Shown here: positions 1-10,062 of the stretch, in pieces | Layout: each line of letters begins with the position of its first letter | How positions within the stretch are numbered: position 1 is the first letter of the stretch | Origin: Punica granatum | Lineage: Eukaryota > Streptophyta > Magnoliopsida > Myrtales > Lythraceae | NCBI RefSeq assembly: GCF_007655135.1 | Contig: NC_045134.1 | Location: 7,212,982 to 7,276,981, forward strand | Direction of reading: 5' to 3' | Length of the DNA: 64,000 nt | Made by a program: the position numbers and the translations under genes | Notes under the pieces: model-generated | What the model was told of the DNA's origin: nothing | What the model saw: the letters and a program-made list of their open reading frames with translations, nothing else | The model's database searches: none

Positions 1-1606
1 GTGTTATTAACTGACGGGGGAGAACTTGAGTACTATGATGAAGCCGTGGCACATGAGCACAAGGATCATTGGTTGAAGGCGATGAATGATGAGATGAACT
101 CATTGTCTGAGAATCACACGTATGACCTAGTGAAGCTACCGCAAGGTAAGAGAGCATTGAAGAACAAATGGGAGGTAAGAGAGCATTGAAGAACAAATGG
201 GTCTATAGGTTGAACACATAGAACTCACGGCCTCGATACAAAGCTCGATTGGTATTGAAAGGTTTCAACTAGAAGAAATGACTTAACTTCGAGGAAATCT
301 TCTCGCCTGTGGTTAAGATGTCATCTATCCGAGTTGTTCTCGCATTGACAGCTAGTCTGAATTTGGAGATCGAGCAGCTCGATGTTAAAATAACTTTCTT
401 GCATTGTGACTTGGAGGAAGAAATATATATGGAGCAGCCTGAAGGATTTTGAGTTAAAGGTAATGAGCATTTGGTGTGTAGGCTAAGGAAGAGCTTGTAT
501 GGGCTTAAGCAAGCACATCAGCAGTGGTACAAAAAGTTTAACTCTTTCATGTTGAGCCATGGCTACACACGGACAACTTCAGATCATTGTGTGTTCGTGA
601 AACAATTCTCAAATTGTGATTTTATCATTTTACCGTTATATGTGGATGATATGTTGCTTGTTGGTCATGATATGAGCAAGACTGCAGACTTGAAAAAAGA
701 GTTCAACAAGTCCTTTGCTATGAAGGATTTGGGACCGGTGAAGCAGGTCCTCGGGATATTTCTCATGATAGATCGAGTGGAAAACTTTGGCTTTCTCAAG
801 AGAAGTACATCAAGAAGATTTTGGATCTGTTCAACATGGATATTGCTAAACCAGTTTCATCAGCACTTGCTTCTCATTTCAAACTTAGCTCGAAGCAATG
901 TTCTACAAGTGAGGATGAGAAAGAAGAGATGAAGAAAATTTCTTGCTCATCAGCTGTAGGGAGTTTGATGTATGCTATGGTTTGTACAAGACCATAAATC
1001 GCTCATTTTGTCGGTGTGGTTAGTTGTTTTCTCTCCAATCGGGGGAAAGAGCATTGGAATGCGGTTAAGTGGATCTTGAGATATCTCAGAGGAACATCCA
1101 TGGTGTGTTTATACTTTGACACGGGTAAGTCGGAGTTAGTGGGCTACACGGATGTGGATATGACAGGAGATATCGATTCCCGGAATCCACTTCGGGATAC
1201 TTGATGACTTTTGTAGAATGAGCTATCTTGTGGCAATTAAGGCTTCAAAAGCGCGTCGCTTTGTCTACAACGGAAGCCGAATACATTGCGGTGACCGAAG
1301 GTTGCAAGGAGATGTTGTGGTTGCAAAAGTTTTTGCAGGAGTTAAGCTTGAAGCAAGAAATGTATGTTCTACACTGTGATAGTTAAAGCACCATTCATCT
1401 TTGCAAAAATCCTACTTTCTATTCGAAATCGAAACATATCGATATTAAGTTTCATTGGATTAGAGATGTGTTGGAGTCTAAATTGGTGAAACTAGATAAA
1501 GTGCATACTGATGAGAATGGAATTGATATGATAACAAAACCTCTCGCTAGGGAGAAACTTCATGTTTGCCGAAGTATTGCCGGTATGCTCGAAACCTCCA
1601 AATAGT
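1..1606 (+). pseudogene. Copia pol remnant (RT and RNase H)
   Basis: Translated pieces in more than one frame match copia reverse transcriptase and RNase H. The pieces 471-932 (LRKSLYGLKQA, YVDDMLLVGHD) and 1016-1204 are RT and the RT-RNase H connection; 1250-1605 carries STTEAEYIA and ends in the usual C-terminal region just before the polypurine tract. Stops occur in the RT region around 220-290 and at about 450. A 29-bp tandem duplication at 145-202 also shifts the frame. This is a dead copy; no product is expected. Confidence 0.85.
145..202 (+). repeat. 29-bp tandem duplication in copia RT
   Basis: Two copies of a 29-bp unit (145-173 and 174-202) differ only at the last base. Because 29 is not a multiple of 3, the duplication shifts the frame within the KNKW segment of reverse transcriptase. 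It looks like replication slippage or a patch-type duplication after the element lost function. Confidence 0.9.
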
Positions 1607-1607
1607 C

Positions 1608-1618
1608 GGGAGGGGGAG
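1608..1618 (+). promoter_or_regulatory. Polypurine tract of the copia element
   Basis: GGGAGGGGGAG lies immediately before TGTTGGGTATCCC. Its position and composition fit the plus-strand priming site of an LTR retrotransposon, and it fixes the start of the 3' LTR at about 1621. Confidence 0.8.
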
Positions 1619-1758
1619 TTTGTTGGGTATCCCTCCAATTTGAGGGAAGTTGGGTTCAAATTGTGTTGGGCTTTTATCGGGCTTTAATAGGCCCAATGAC
1701 CCACTTTTGTTAAGGTTTATTTTGCAGCACAGTGGCTGAAAATCAGATTACTAGCAGT

Positions 1759-2314
1759 CATTGTTATCAGAACAGGACCGGACCGGCCGGTTCGACCGGT
1801 CGGACCGGGAACCGGCACCAAGTTCGGTCCGGTTCGCCTAAAAATCGAAATGGCAGCTTGGAACCGCCGGACCCATTGAACCGGTCGATTTTAAGCAAAA
1901 TTTTATTAAACCGGTCGATTCTATGGGTTTTTATGGGTTTCCTATTTAATGTAAAAATTGGTTGGTTGTGTAAGGATTTGAACTCATGACCTCTTGCTTT
2001 TCATATTAGCATACTACCAACCAAGCCACCACCACTTTTTTGTTCTTTTAACTCTACTTTTAAGTACTTATTAAAATAAAATATTTATTTTGAAGTAAAA
2101 AATATTAAATATAGATACTTTCTTATACTATTGTTATATTTCTTTAAAATCATCATACTTTTATCTTAATTATCATAATTTTTTTAATAATATGAATATT
2201 TATTTTATTTTAAATAAACGAGCGGTCCGACCCATCGAACCCCCGGTTGGACCCATAAACCCATGACCCCGTACCCCTTCCGGTTCATCATCCGGTCCGG
2301 TTCTGATAACACTG
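1759..2314. mobile_element. Non-autonomous hAT-like element (MITE) nested in the LTR
   Basis: The ends are inverted repeats: the left end reads CATTGTTATCAGAAC and the reverse complement of the right end reads CAGTGTTATCAGAAC, both followed by GGACCGG-type repeats. The element is flanked by a perfect 8-bp direct repeat CTAGCAGT (1751-1758 and 2315-2322). An 8-bp target duplication with CA(G/T)TG-type ends is the hallmark of the hAT superfamily. No transposase is encoded in the 556 bp. The terminal regions are rich in CCGGTTCGACCGG-like subrepeats and the middle is AT-rich. Insertion in the LTR postdates the copia element. Confidence 0.85.
1966..2033 (-). other. tRNA-like Pol III promoter signature inside the MITE
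   Basis: Read on the minus strand, this stretch has a TGGCTTGGTTGG block (complement of 2017-2028) resembling a Pol III A box, about 32 bp before AGTTCAAATCC (complement of 1974-1984), which matches a B box. The spacing and flanks resemble a degenerate tRNA or the head of a tRNA-derived SINE. It does not fold as a clean tRNA by eye, so I do not call a tRNA gene. Confidence 0.45.
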
Positions 2315-2786
2315 CTAGCAGTACAGAGAAGCTGTGGAAACGGAGCTGAAATTCGGGTACAGAGGGCAGCGTGCAGCTGGAGATCAAACCTCGATCGAGA
2401 TATCAAACAAACTCCGATTGAGACGAAATTTTGGCAGCGGCTTCACGACACGTGGGGCTAAGTTCTGAACGGTCAGAATTTTTATTTGAGCTCTGTAGGT
2501 GTTGTTTCAGCTAGTTTTGTAAACCACCCGATGTGAGTGATAAATTTGATGTTTGGGTGATCTAAGAGAGTGTTTCTCTTGAGTTTGGTGATCCAAGGGT
2601 TTACCCTTAATGAAAAACATTGTATAACCTTCATTGATAATTGATCGTTAATTCGGAGTTGGTCCCGTGATTTTTCCTCACATCGGAGTTTTCCATGTAA
2701 AATTTTTAGTGTTCTTTTCTTTACTGCTTGTTGGTTAATTTATTTAGTTTCTATCTCGATTACACTAGTAGGGGAGGAAAATTAAG

Positions 2787-3324
2787 GGTGTGTTTGTTTT
2801 TTAAAAAATTTTCAACTCAACTCCACTTATCTTCAATTGAACAACACAATCATTAATTTTTTAAATTTTTTAATCATTCAATTCAATTTTTAATATTAAA
2901 TTATCTCAACTATTCATTACTTTTTCACAATTCAACAACACAATCATTACTTTTTCTAAACTATTCGTTACTTTTTCACACTTTTTCTCATAATTCAACA
3001 ATACAATCATTACAAACTAATTAAAACCAAAACTCAACTCAACTCTAAATCCAAACACATAGTGCGTTTGGATTTAGAGTTGAGTTGAGTTTTGATTTTA
3101 ATTGGTTTGTAATAATTGTTGAATTATGAGAAAAAAGTATGAAAAAGTAATGAATAGTTACGATAAAATAATAATTAAGTAATGATTGTGTTGTTGAATT
3201 ATGAGAAAAAAATGTGAAAAAGTAATAAATAGTTGAGATAAAATAATGATTAAGTAATAATTGTGTTGTTGAATTGAAAATAAGTGGAGTTGAATTAAAA
3301 AAATATTCAAAATTCAAACACACC
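2787..3324. repeat. Fold-back AT-rich element: two head-to-head MITE-like copies
   Basis: The left arm (about 2787-3058) and right arm (about 3061-3324) are near-complete reverse complements with almost no spacer; the outer ends are GGTGTGTTTG and CAAACACACC. Each arm contains the phrases AACTCAACTCAACTCTAAATC and CATAATTCAACAA (or complements) that recur at 14.3, 48.7 and 50.1 kb. Apparent ORFs here are low-complexity Asn/Phe/Tyr-rich strings and are not genes. Confidence 0.75.
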
Positions 3325-4546
3325 TACATGTCGTGTTATCATTTGATCGAGCACATCCCTAAGGAAAATATTTTGTACATGCTTTTCACACTCGTACAAA
3401 ACTTTTTCTTCGAAATGCTAAAGCATATGAAACTTATACGAGATCTCTTTGCACTTGTACGAAAATGTTGTCCTCCAAGTTTCGCACTTGGAGCGGCTGA
3501 AATTTCAGCCACAGCATGGCGAGACCCATGTTACGTATATTTTTATGCACAACCTCAAGCGCTCCCCCTTTCCCAGCCAGGCTGGTTATACGAGAAACTA
3601 TTAACAAGTAATTTCTCACAATTACGTATCGAAAAAAAACCGATAAATTCACCGTGTTTAAATGAAACAATGAAAAACTATTAACAACGGACGTTCGGTC
3701 ATTTACTGCAACTCTATCGACACTTTAAAGTTCATCTACCCATGCCGAGCTTTTCCTCGGGCTCGCTTTCACGATATTCCCCTTTCTTGGTGGATTCCAG
3801 TCCTTTCAACTTTTACCCAATTGATGAAAGTTGTTCATTGCCTAGGAAGCCCTCTCTAATCAACCAAAAAAATCGATGTCCATGTCTCTCTTCTGTTTGT
3901 TTCCCTGTCCTTCATATGAAGAATTTTACCCCATTTCTCTACATCCACGTCCCGTGTGAAAATTTTTTAATTTTTAAGCGAGAAAAAAGAAAAAAAAACT
4001 CAAATAAAGACAAAAATAAATTATAACCCGGTAATTATTTTGCCCATATGGGTGGACCCCTATTTTTTCCACTTTATATGACTTAATGGTCCTATGGCTC
4101 CTCGAACGTCGTCGTACCGCCTCAAAAAATGTGACCGTTTAGCTCAAAATCAAACATATTATTTCGATAATGACAATTAACGGGAAAAAGCGGAAAAAAA
4201 GAAAAAAAAAAACAAAAACAAAAACAAAAACAGAGACCCCTACTCCCCTTCGCTACTGCTGCTGCTGCTCACATGGTGTCCCCAGAAGAAAACACCACCT
4301 GCTCTGCTCCTTCTCTCTCTCTCTCTCTCTCTCTCTGGCCTCTGCTCACTCACACTCTTATTGTTCTCCTCTCTGTCCGAATCCTTGGCCGTATTCTTCT
4401 TCTTGCTGCAAAACCCAGCTCAAAAATCCAACCTTTTTCTTGATCTGAGCTGAATCTTGATGTGAGGGAGCCGCTGGAGCTCGACCCACGTTGCAGGCTG
4501 TGCCTTTGAAGCTCAGGAAGAGGGAACACAGTTGAGGAGGGAGGGA
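3325..4546. other. Intergenic stretch and 5' leader of the DUF630/632 gene
   Basis: No convincing coding region. 3325-4170 is unremarkable intergenic sequence. 4311-4336 is an uninterrupted (TC)n run, followed by CT-rich DNA reaching to the ATG at 4547, typical of a plant 5' untranslated leader. Confidence 0.5.
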
Positions 4547-5208
4547 ATGGGTTGTGCCCAGTCGAGGATAGACAATGAGGAGTCCGTCTCCCGCTGCAAG
4601 GACCGGAGGAACCTCATGAAGGAGGCGGTCACTGCCCGGAACGCCTTCGCCGCCGGCCACACGGGCTATGCCATGGCCCTCAAGAACACCGGCGCCGCCC
4701 TCAGCGACTACGGCCATGGGGAGTCCGAGCAGAGCTACCCGAGTGCTGCCCTCCACGGGGAGGCGGCGCCTGACCACCACCATGCTGCCCCGCCTCCGCC
4801 GCCTCCCCCGCCCATGGACAGCCTACCTCCGCCGCCCCCTCCGCTGCCTAACTTCTCTCCGAGCCCCCTTCAGCGTGCTGTGAGCTTGCCGGAGTTCTCC
4901 GGCCCGAGGAGGCCTGGCATGCCTGCGGACGGGCCAGCCTCAGGGACGATACTGGAGGAGGATGAGGAGAATGAGGGAGGAGCAAAGGTGGAGCATTTAC
5001 ACCGGCCTCGTAGGGTTAATCGTGCCAGTAGGAATGTGTCAGGTGGTGGTGGTGGTGGTGGTAAGGTCCACGAGGAGGTGGCGGCACCGCCCTTGAGGGG
5101 AGCCGATAACAATCAGGTGCCGCCAATGCCCGAGTCCAAGGGAATGGCCTGGGATTACTTCTTCATGGTGGACAACATGCCGGGCCCCACCTTGGGTGGC
5201 CCTGAGGA

Positions 5209-5241
<33 letters not shown>

Positions 5242-8168
5242 GACGGAGGTAATGAAAGATCGGAACTTGCATAATGAAGTTGAGAATGACAGGTTTCGGG
5301 AAGTAGGTAGCGCGGGCAATGGGGTCAGAGCCAATGAGCCTGAAGAGGAACCAAAGACTCCGGAGAAAGTGGTGGAAGAGAGGGTGGAGAGTGTCCATAT
5401 TGAACACTCCAAGACGGCTCCGGCCGATCTCCGGAGGGTTGGGAAAGTGGCAGTGGTTCCCGGCATTACCCTGGTGAAGTTGCTGGGGGACATTGATGAT
5501 CACTTCCTGAAGGCATCTGAAAGTGCACAGGAGGTCTCGAAGATGCTCGAGGCCACTCGTCTCCATTATCACTCGAACTTCGCCGACAATCGAGGTAATT
5601 TGGTTTCGGAACACAAGATTCTGTTTGTGGATAGATTGTATCTAAATTCAACTGATTTGGGTGATGATTAGGTGTGCAATTAGTTAGCATTGCTTTGATC
5701 AGCATACTGAATGGTGGACAAAAGCATAGGACTCGAAAGTTTAAAGTAATTATGTTTTCACCTGAACTCTTGACTAACGAGCCTCTTGACCCTTATTTAG
5801 AACTTCACTTAGACATTCCCGTAACTTGTTAATATTCGACACAAAGTTCGTATTCAGAGCCTCTGTGCTGCTGAAGTTTTGCAATACCGGCTGCATCAGA
5901 AATTGGTAATCTTTCGACTGTTTTGTCGACATAGAACAGCTGTGGCCCAATTCCAGCTGTTGGATAGAGGTTTGCAAGTAAGCAAGAAGTGATCCAATGA
6001 TGCTAATTATATGGGAATTTAGTACATAGCACTTTTTCAATAGGCATAGCTCCTGGTTTATAGTGCAATATAGATTGGAAGTGCATCAATTGAGAGAATG
6101 GCAACAAGAGCTGACTCTGATGGCTGTAGTGGGGCCTACTAAGCTTTGAATGATTGTTGGATGAAATATTGCTAGATAGTGTCTGAAGTCAGGGGACAGA
6201 GTCGGAATCATAGGGCTGTAATAATATCCAATAAATTGATGCTTCTGAGTCTACGGATCCTTTATGGTGGTAGTGGTGGGATGGTACTATAGCTATTATG
6301 ACGAGGGATGGCAACTTTAATTATTGGTGGGAGAAAGCATAATTGGAGGTTTATTTGTTCTCCCATTCAAAAGGCAAAAGAAATCGTATCAATTCAATCT
6401 TTGCTTAATAGTTTGAATTTTCTTGGGTATCCTATTCCTGTTTGTACCTTTAAAAATGGTTTGTCTTGTACGTTCGTATTTGTACCTTAAAGACGTCGGC
6501 GTTGATAGAAATTGGTGATTATACACATTTAACCGTTTATGGTCTGTTCATGCTGGTTATTTCTTATGCAGGGCATATCGATCATTCTGCAAGAGTGATG
6601 CGGGTAATTACATGGAACAAGTCATTCAGGGGCTTTTCGAATGGTGATGGTGGTAAAGATGATTTTGATGCAGATGAATACGAAACTCATGCCACCATTC
6701 TCGACAAGCTGTTGGCATGGGAGAAAAAGCTGTATGACGAAGTGAAGGTATGGATACGTGCCCATTTTTCATTCTCTCCAAGGCTTTGGATTTTAATCTT
6801 GGGCAAGATGATCAATTTGAGAATCTTGGAGAAAACTCAGAATTGATAGCTTGTGTAGTAGAAGTTGTTGAAGACTGTCCCAAGGATTTGCGACAACTGT
6901 CAATTTGATTCCAGGAAATCACTATTAATTTTCCAGTTTTCTGCGTCTTATCTTCCTAAGAAATGCAAGAAAGGTTAAGCTACTCCAATGTGCTGAGATT
7001 TTCACTTTTTCTGTGTTTTAATTCATCTCCTTTCTTGCAGCAAGGTGAGCTCATGAAGCTCGAGTATCAAAGGAAGGTTTCTCTGCTGAACAAGCAGAAG
7101 AAACGTGCGGTGAGCACTGAGTCCTTAGAGAAAACTAAAGCAGCTGTGAGTCATCTGCACACGAGATACATTGTCGATATGCAATCCATGGACTCAACTG
7201 CCTCCGAGATCAATCACATTCGCGATGAGCAGCTGTACCCGAAGCTGGCTTCCCTTGTCGATGGGTAAGTTTTTCCATTACTCGGGAAATTTTTAAAATA
7301 TTCCTTTTTATTTTGGAAATTTTTAAAATTTTTCGATTCCAACCCTTCGAATGACAATTGAATAATTTGCGCATTACACTGTTCAATATACAGGATGGCC
7401 AAAATGTGGGAAAGCATGTACTTTCACCATGATACACAACAAAAGATTGTGAACGACCTCAAGTCCCTCGACATCTCACATGCTCCTCTTGAGACCACAA
7501 GGCACCACCATGAGCGGACGGTCCAGCTCCACAGGATCGTACTCGACTGGGTGTCCCAGTTTGAGAAGCTCATGATCCACCAAAAGCAATACGTGCGGGC
7601 CTTGAGCGGTTGGCTCAAGCTGAACCTCATCCCTATTGAGAGCTCCCTCAAGGAGAAGATCTCATCCCCGCCTCGAGCACAGAACCCCCCAATCCAGGCC
7701 CTGCTCCACTCTTGGCACGACCTCCTAGAGAAGCTCCCCGATGAGCTCGCTAAGTCTGCCATCAACTCCTTTGCCGCCGTGGTAAAGACGATCGTGGACC
7801 ACCAGGAGGAGGAGATGAAGTTGAAGGAGAGGTGCGAGGAGGCAAGGAAGGAGTTTATGAGGAAGAACCAAGCCTTCGAGGACTGGTACCAGAAGTATAT
7901 GCAGAGGAAGGGATCTGAGGTCGGGGAAGAGGGGACCGGGAACCCCAACGATCCTGTTGTGGAGCGGCAGGCGGCTGTAGAGAGCTTGAAAAAGAGGTGG
8001 GAGGAAGAAGCAGAGGCCCACCAAAGGCACTGCATCCAAGTCCGAGAGAAGTCGCTCGGGAGCCTCAAGATCCGCCTCCCAGAGCTTTTCAGAGCCATGT
8101 CAGACTATGCCCACTCTTGCTCGGATGTGTACATGAGGCTCAGGTCCGTGACCTACGCTCGTAAGTAA
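4547..8168 (+). CDS. DUF630/DUF632 protein (NRG2/APSR1-like family)
   Basis: Four exons join in frame: 4547-5594, 6572-6747, 7041-7264 and 7394-8168, giving 740 residues. The N-terminus MGCAQSRID carries Gly2 for N-myristoylation and Cys3 for acylation, then the conserved DUF630 block (about residues 1-60, with SRCKDRRNLMKEAVTARNAF). A Pro-rich segment (about 82-105) and an acidic Glu run (about 222-236) follow. DUF632 begins near residue 305 (LVKLLGDIDDHFLKASESA) and runs to the C-terminus with predicted coiled coils (VSLLNKQKKR, KERCEEARKEF). In this family, Arabidopsis NRG2 acts in nitrate signalling and APSR1 in root response to phosphate starvation. Which paralogue this is cannot be settled here. 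I chose the ATG at 4547 because it starts the myristoylation signal. Introns are 977, 293 and 129 bp, all GT-AG. Confidence 0.9.
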
Positions 8169-9738
8169 GGCACCAAAGGGGTCAGTCGAAATTTTGGTAA
8201 TGTCGGGTAGTCAATTTCGCTGAATGTTTGTTAGTCTTGGTTCATTTACGGGACGTGTTCCTTCGCTGTTAACATAGGACGTCCAGATCCGACCAAAACC
8301 GCGGAGGATTTGGTGATTGTGGAACGTCCTAGGGTCGATCTCTCGGGTGGGTTTGGCTTCCGATCGCGTGTATCTATTCGGCTGTCAACTGGTTCGGTAC
8401 TAATTATGTGTATTCTTAATGCATCGAAGTTAAGGCAGTTTGAGTCAAATATTTTGCTGCTAAATCATTCAGCATTATTGTGTTATGATTAAGACAATAG
8501 TTGTTCTGTCAATTCTTCGATCGCGACACGCTACCTCGTAAGGTTCTTTCATTAAAAACAAACACGGACTCGACGCTAACTTGACAAACTACAATCTGTC
8601 TCCTCCGGCAAGAGAATTTCTGGATCGTGCTGCTGCCATTTATCCCGTCTTATCGAATAATTGAACGATGTCTAGTTCATTTCTCACAAATTAATTATAG
8701 TTATTAAGCCATGTAATTAGCGAATGTTTGTCAACAAAATCAAATTTAACTTTATATTTAAAAATATAATCATTATTTTTTATTTTTTTTCAAATTATCT
8801 CTCTTATTTTTTCTAATTAATTTTATATTAAATTTTTTCAGCTATCCAACATTTTTTTTTAATTTTAACATTTTTTTCTCCAATTTCAGATAAATACAAT
8901 CATTGCTTTTATATTTTCTTCTTTAAATTATCACATACTTTTTAAAATAATCTTATTTTTATCTCCTCAAATCAAATAAAGTCAAATTAAATTAAACTTA
9001 ATTTCATTACCATGTGCAACGATAGTGTCTATTTTTCGTTCGATTTTATTAATTATTATTTTTGATTAATTTCGGAAATGACAGAGTGAGGCCTCTGACA
9101 GACGGAGGGATTCTTTCGGCCGCCGAGTCACACTTTTGACTATTTTATACGCACAGATATCTGAATTACTTCGAACCCCACCTTCAAGCCACCAAATCCC
9201 GGCCTAATTACATTATTACCCCTCCACGCTGAATCTAATCGGATCGCACGTCGGACATTTCGCGGGCGAACCGCACCGTCACGATCGAAAGATTCATACA
9301 TAACAACTCCGCGAACAGCAAGTGCGGCATTCAAACCCAAAGGAAGCATAAGAGACATAGCTCTCTCATTCCTCGAGTCGAAGTTGGACTGAAATTGAAC
9401 GAGACTAGAGCCAAATGCTCAACCGATAATTTATCAAAGCAAAGGGCAAAAGTGTAACTTCTCTTCCTTAAGTGCGCCAAGTTTGAAATTTGTGTTACAT
9501 GGCATCTGAACGAGGGCCTCGAGTAGAACCAAGTCAATTAATTTGTTAGCATCTAATTCTCAATTTCCCTTGCTTAATCATAAATTCATTTCCACATTGG
9601 CATGCTATACATAATATATAATATATAAAACATATATACACATGTATATATAGACATGTCTCCCTTACTTCTTCAAATTTGCCTTGAATTCCTCTGCTCT
9701 GATCTCTCTAGTTCTATAAACCGTTCATCAGTTCGAGG
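8169..9738. other. Intergenic, with an AT-rich repeat remnant
   Basis: No supported gene. About 8695-9015 is strongly AT-rich and contains ACAATCATT-type phrases and CAAATTATCT blocks like those of the fold-back family, so it is probably an old related MITE copy. 9600-9660 is TATA-rich DNA upstream of the next ORF. Confidence 0.4.
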
Positions 9739-10062
9739 ATGGGGTTCGGGAAGTCTTGGGAGACGAGGATGGAGACCATCTACTTGGGCCGGAGCTGCTC
9801 GGGGGATGGCCGCCGGAGGCCGCCGCAGGGTTGGCGGCTGCTGTGGAAGAGATTCAAAGGAGGAGTGGTCAATAAGATCAAGAAAGTTGCTGAAAGCAGT
9901 GCTGCCAATTGTAATTCTAGTAGCAGTGCTCATGGTTCCTATGACCCGACAGAGTACTTGCAGAATTTCGATCACGGGTCCGGGTGGAACCGCATGTCCT
10001 TCTCGGCCCGTTTTGCGGATCCCTCCTCGATTAGCCGGAGGCATCATCTGCTGATGGATTGA
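9739..10062 (+). CDS. Small basic plant protein with C-terminal SFSARFADPS motif
   Basis: An intronless ORF of 107 residues starts at MGFGKSWETRM. It has a basic region (RRRPPQGWRLLWKRFKGG, about 25-42), a Ser/Asn-rich linker, then YDPTEYLQNFDHGSGW and SFSARFADPS (about 69-97). Combinations of YDPxxYxxNFD-(x)n-SFSxRFA are, as I recall, typical of a plant-only family of short uncharacterised proteins; I know no biochemical function. No signal peptide or membrane segment is visible. An overlapping reading frame from 9656 on the same strand is longer but lacks any conserved motif, so I prefer this one. Confidence 0.65.
   Translation: MGFGKSWETRMETIYLGRSCSGDGRRRPPQGWRLLWKRFKGGVVNKIKKVAESSAANCNSSSSAHGSYDPTEYLQNFDHGSGWNRMSFSARFADPSSISRRHHLLMD

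Larger units (their letters stand above)
1..2764 (+). mobile_element. Decayed 3' part of a Ty1/copia LTR retrotransposon
   Basis: The order integrase-proximal pol, reverse transcriptase, RNase H, polypurine tract and 3' LTR identifies the downstream part of a copia element on the + strand. The 5' LTR, gag, protease and most of integrase lie outside the window. RT motifs are readable (KNKW, KARLV, LYGLKQA, YVDDM), followed by the RNase H motif STTEAEYIA. The reading frame is broken by several stops and shifts, so the copy cannot encode a polyprotein. The right boundary near 2764 (..TTACA) is my estimate from the TG...CA rule, because the 5' LTR is not available for comparison. Confidence 0.85.
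1621..2764 (+). repeat. 3' LTR of the copia element, interrupted by a MITE
   Basis: The LTR begins with TGTTGGGTATCCC right after the polypurine tract. Removing the 556-bp hAT-like insertion and one target-site copy leaves roughly 580 bp, a normal copia LTR length. The right end is tentatively placed at ..ATTACA (2764). Confidence 0.65.

Noticed and set aside
471..932. YVDD-type reverse transcriptase that could suggest an endogenous pararetrovirus
   Set aside because: Downstream RNase H with STTEAEYIA, a polypurine tract and a TG-starting LTR place it in Ty1/copia.
1966..2033. A true tRNA gene inside the MITE
   Set aside because: Boxes A and B are present, but acceptor and anticodon stems do not pair properly, so only a tRNA-like signature is reported.
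3274..3684. 136-codon ORF on the + strand
   Set aside because: It starts inside the fold-back repeat and has no recognisable domain; it looks like chance open frame.
7424..8098. Long minus-strand ORF opposite the DUF632 exon
   Set aside because: A shadow of GC-rich codon use in the real gene; no motifs, and the + strand exon has clear family conservation and splice sites.
9656..10054. Longer overlapping frame at the small-protein locus
   Set aside because: The other frame (9739-10062) carries the conserved NFD and SFSARFADPS motifs; this one has none.
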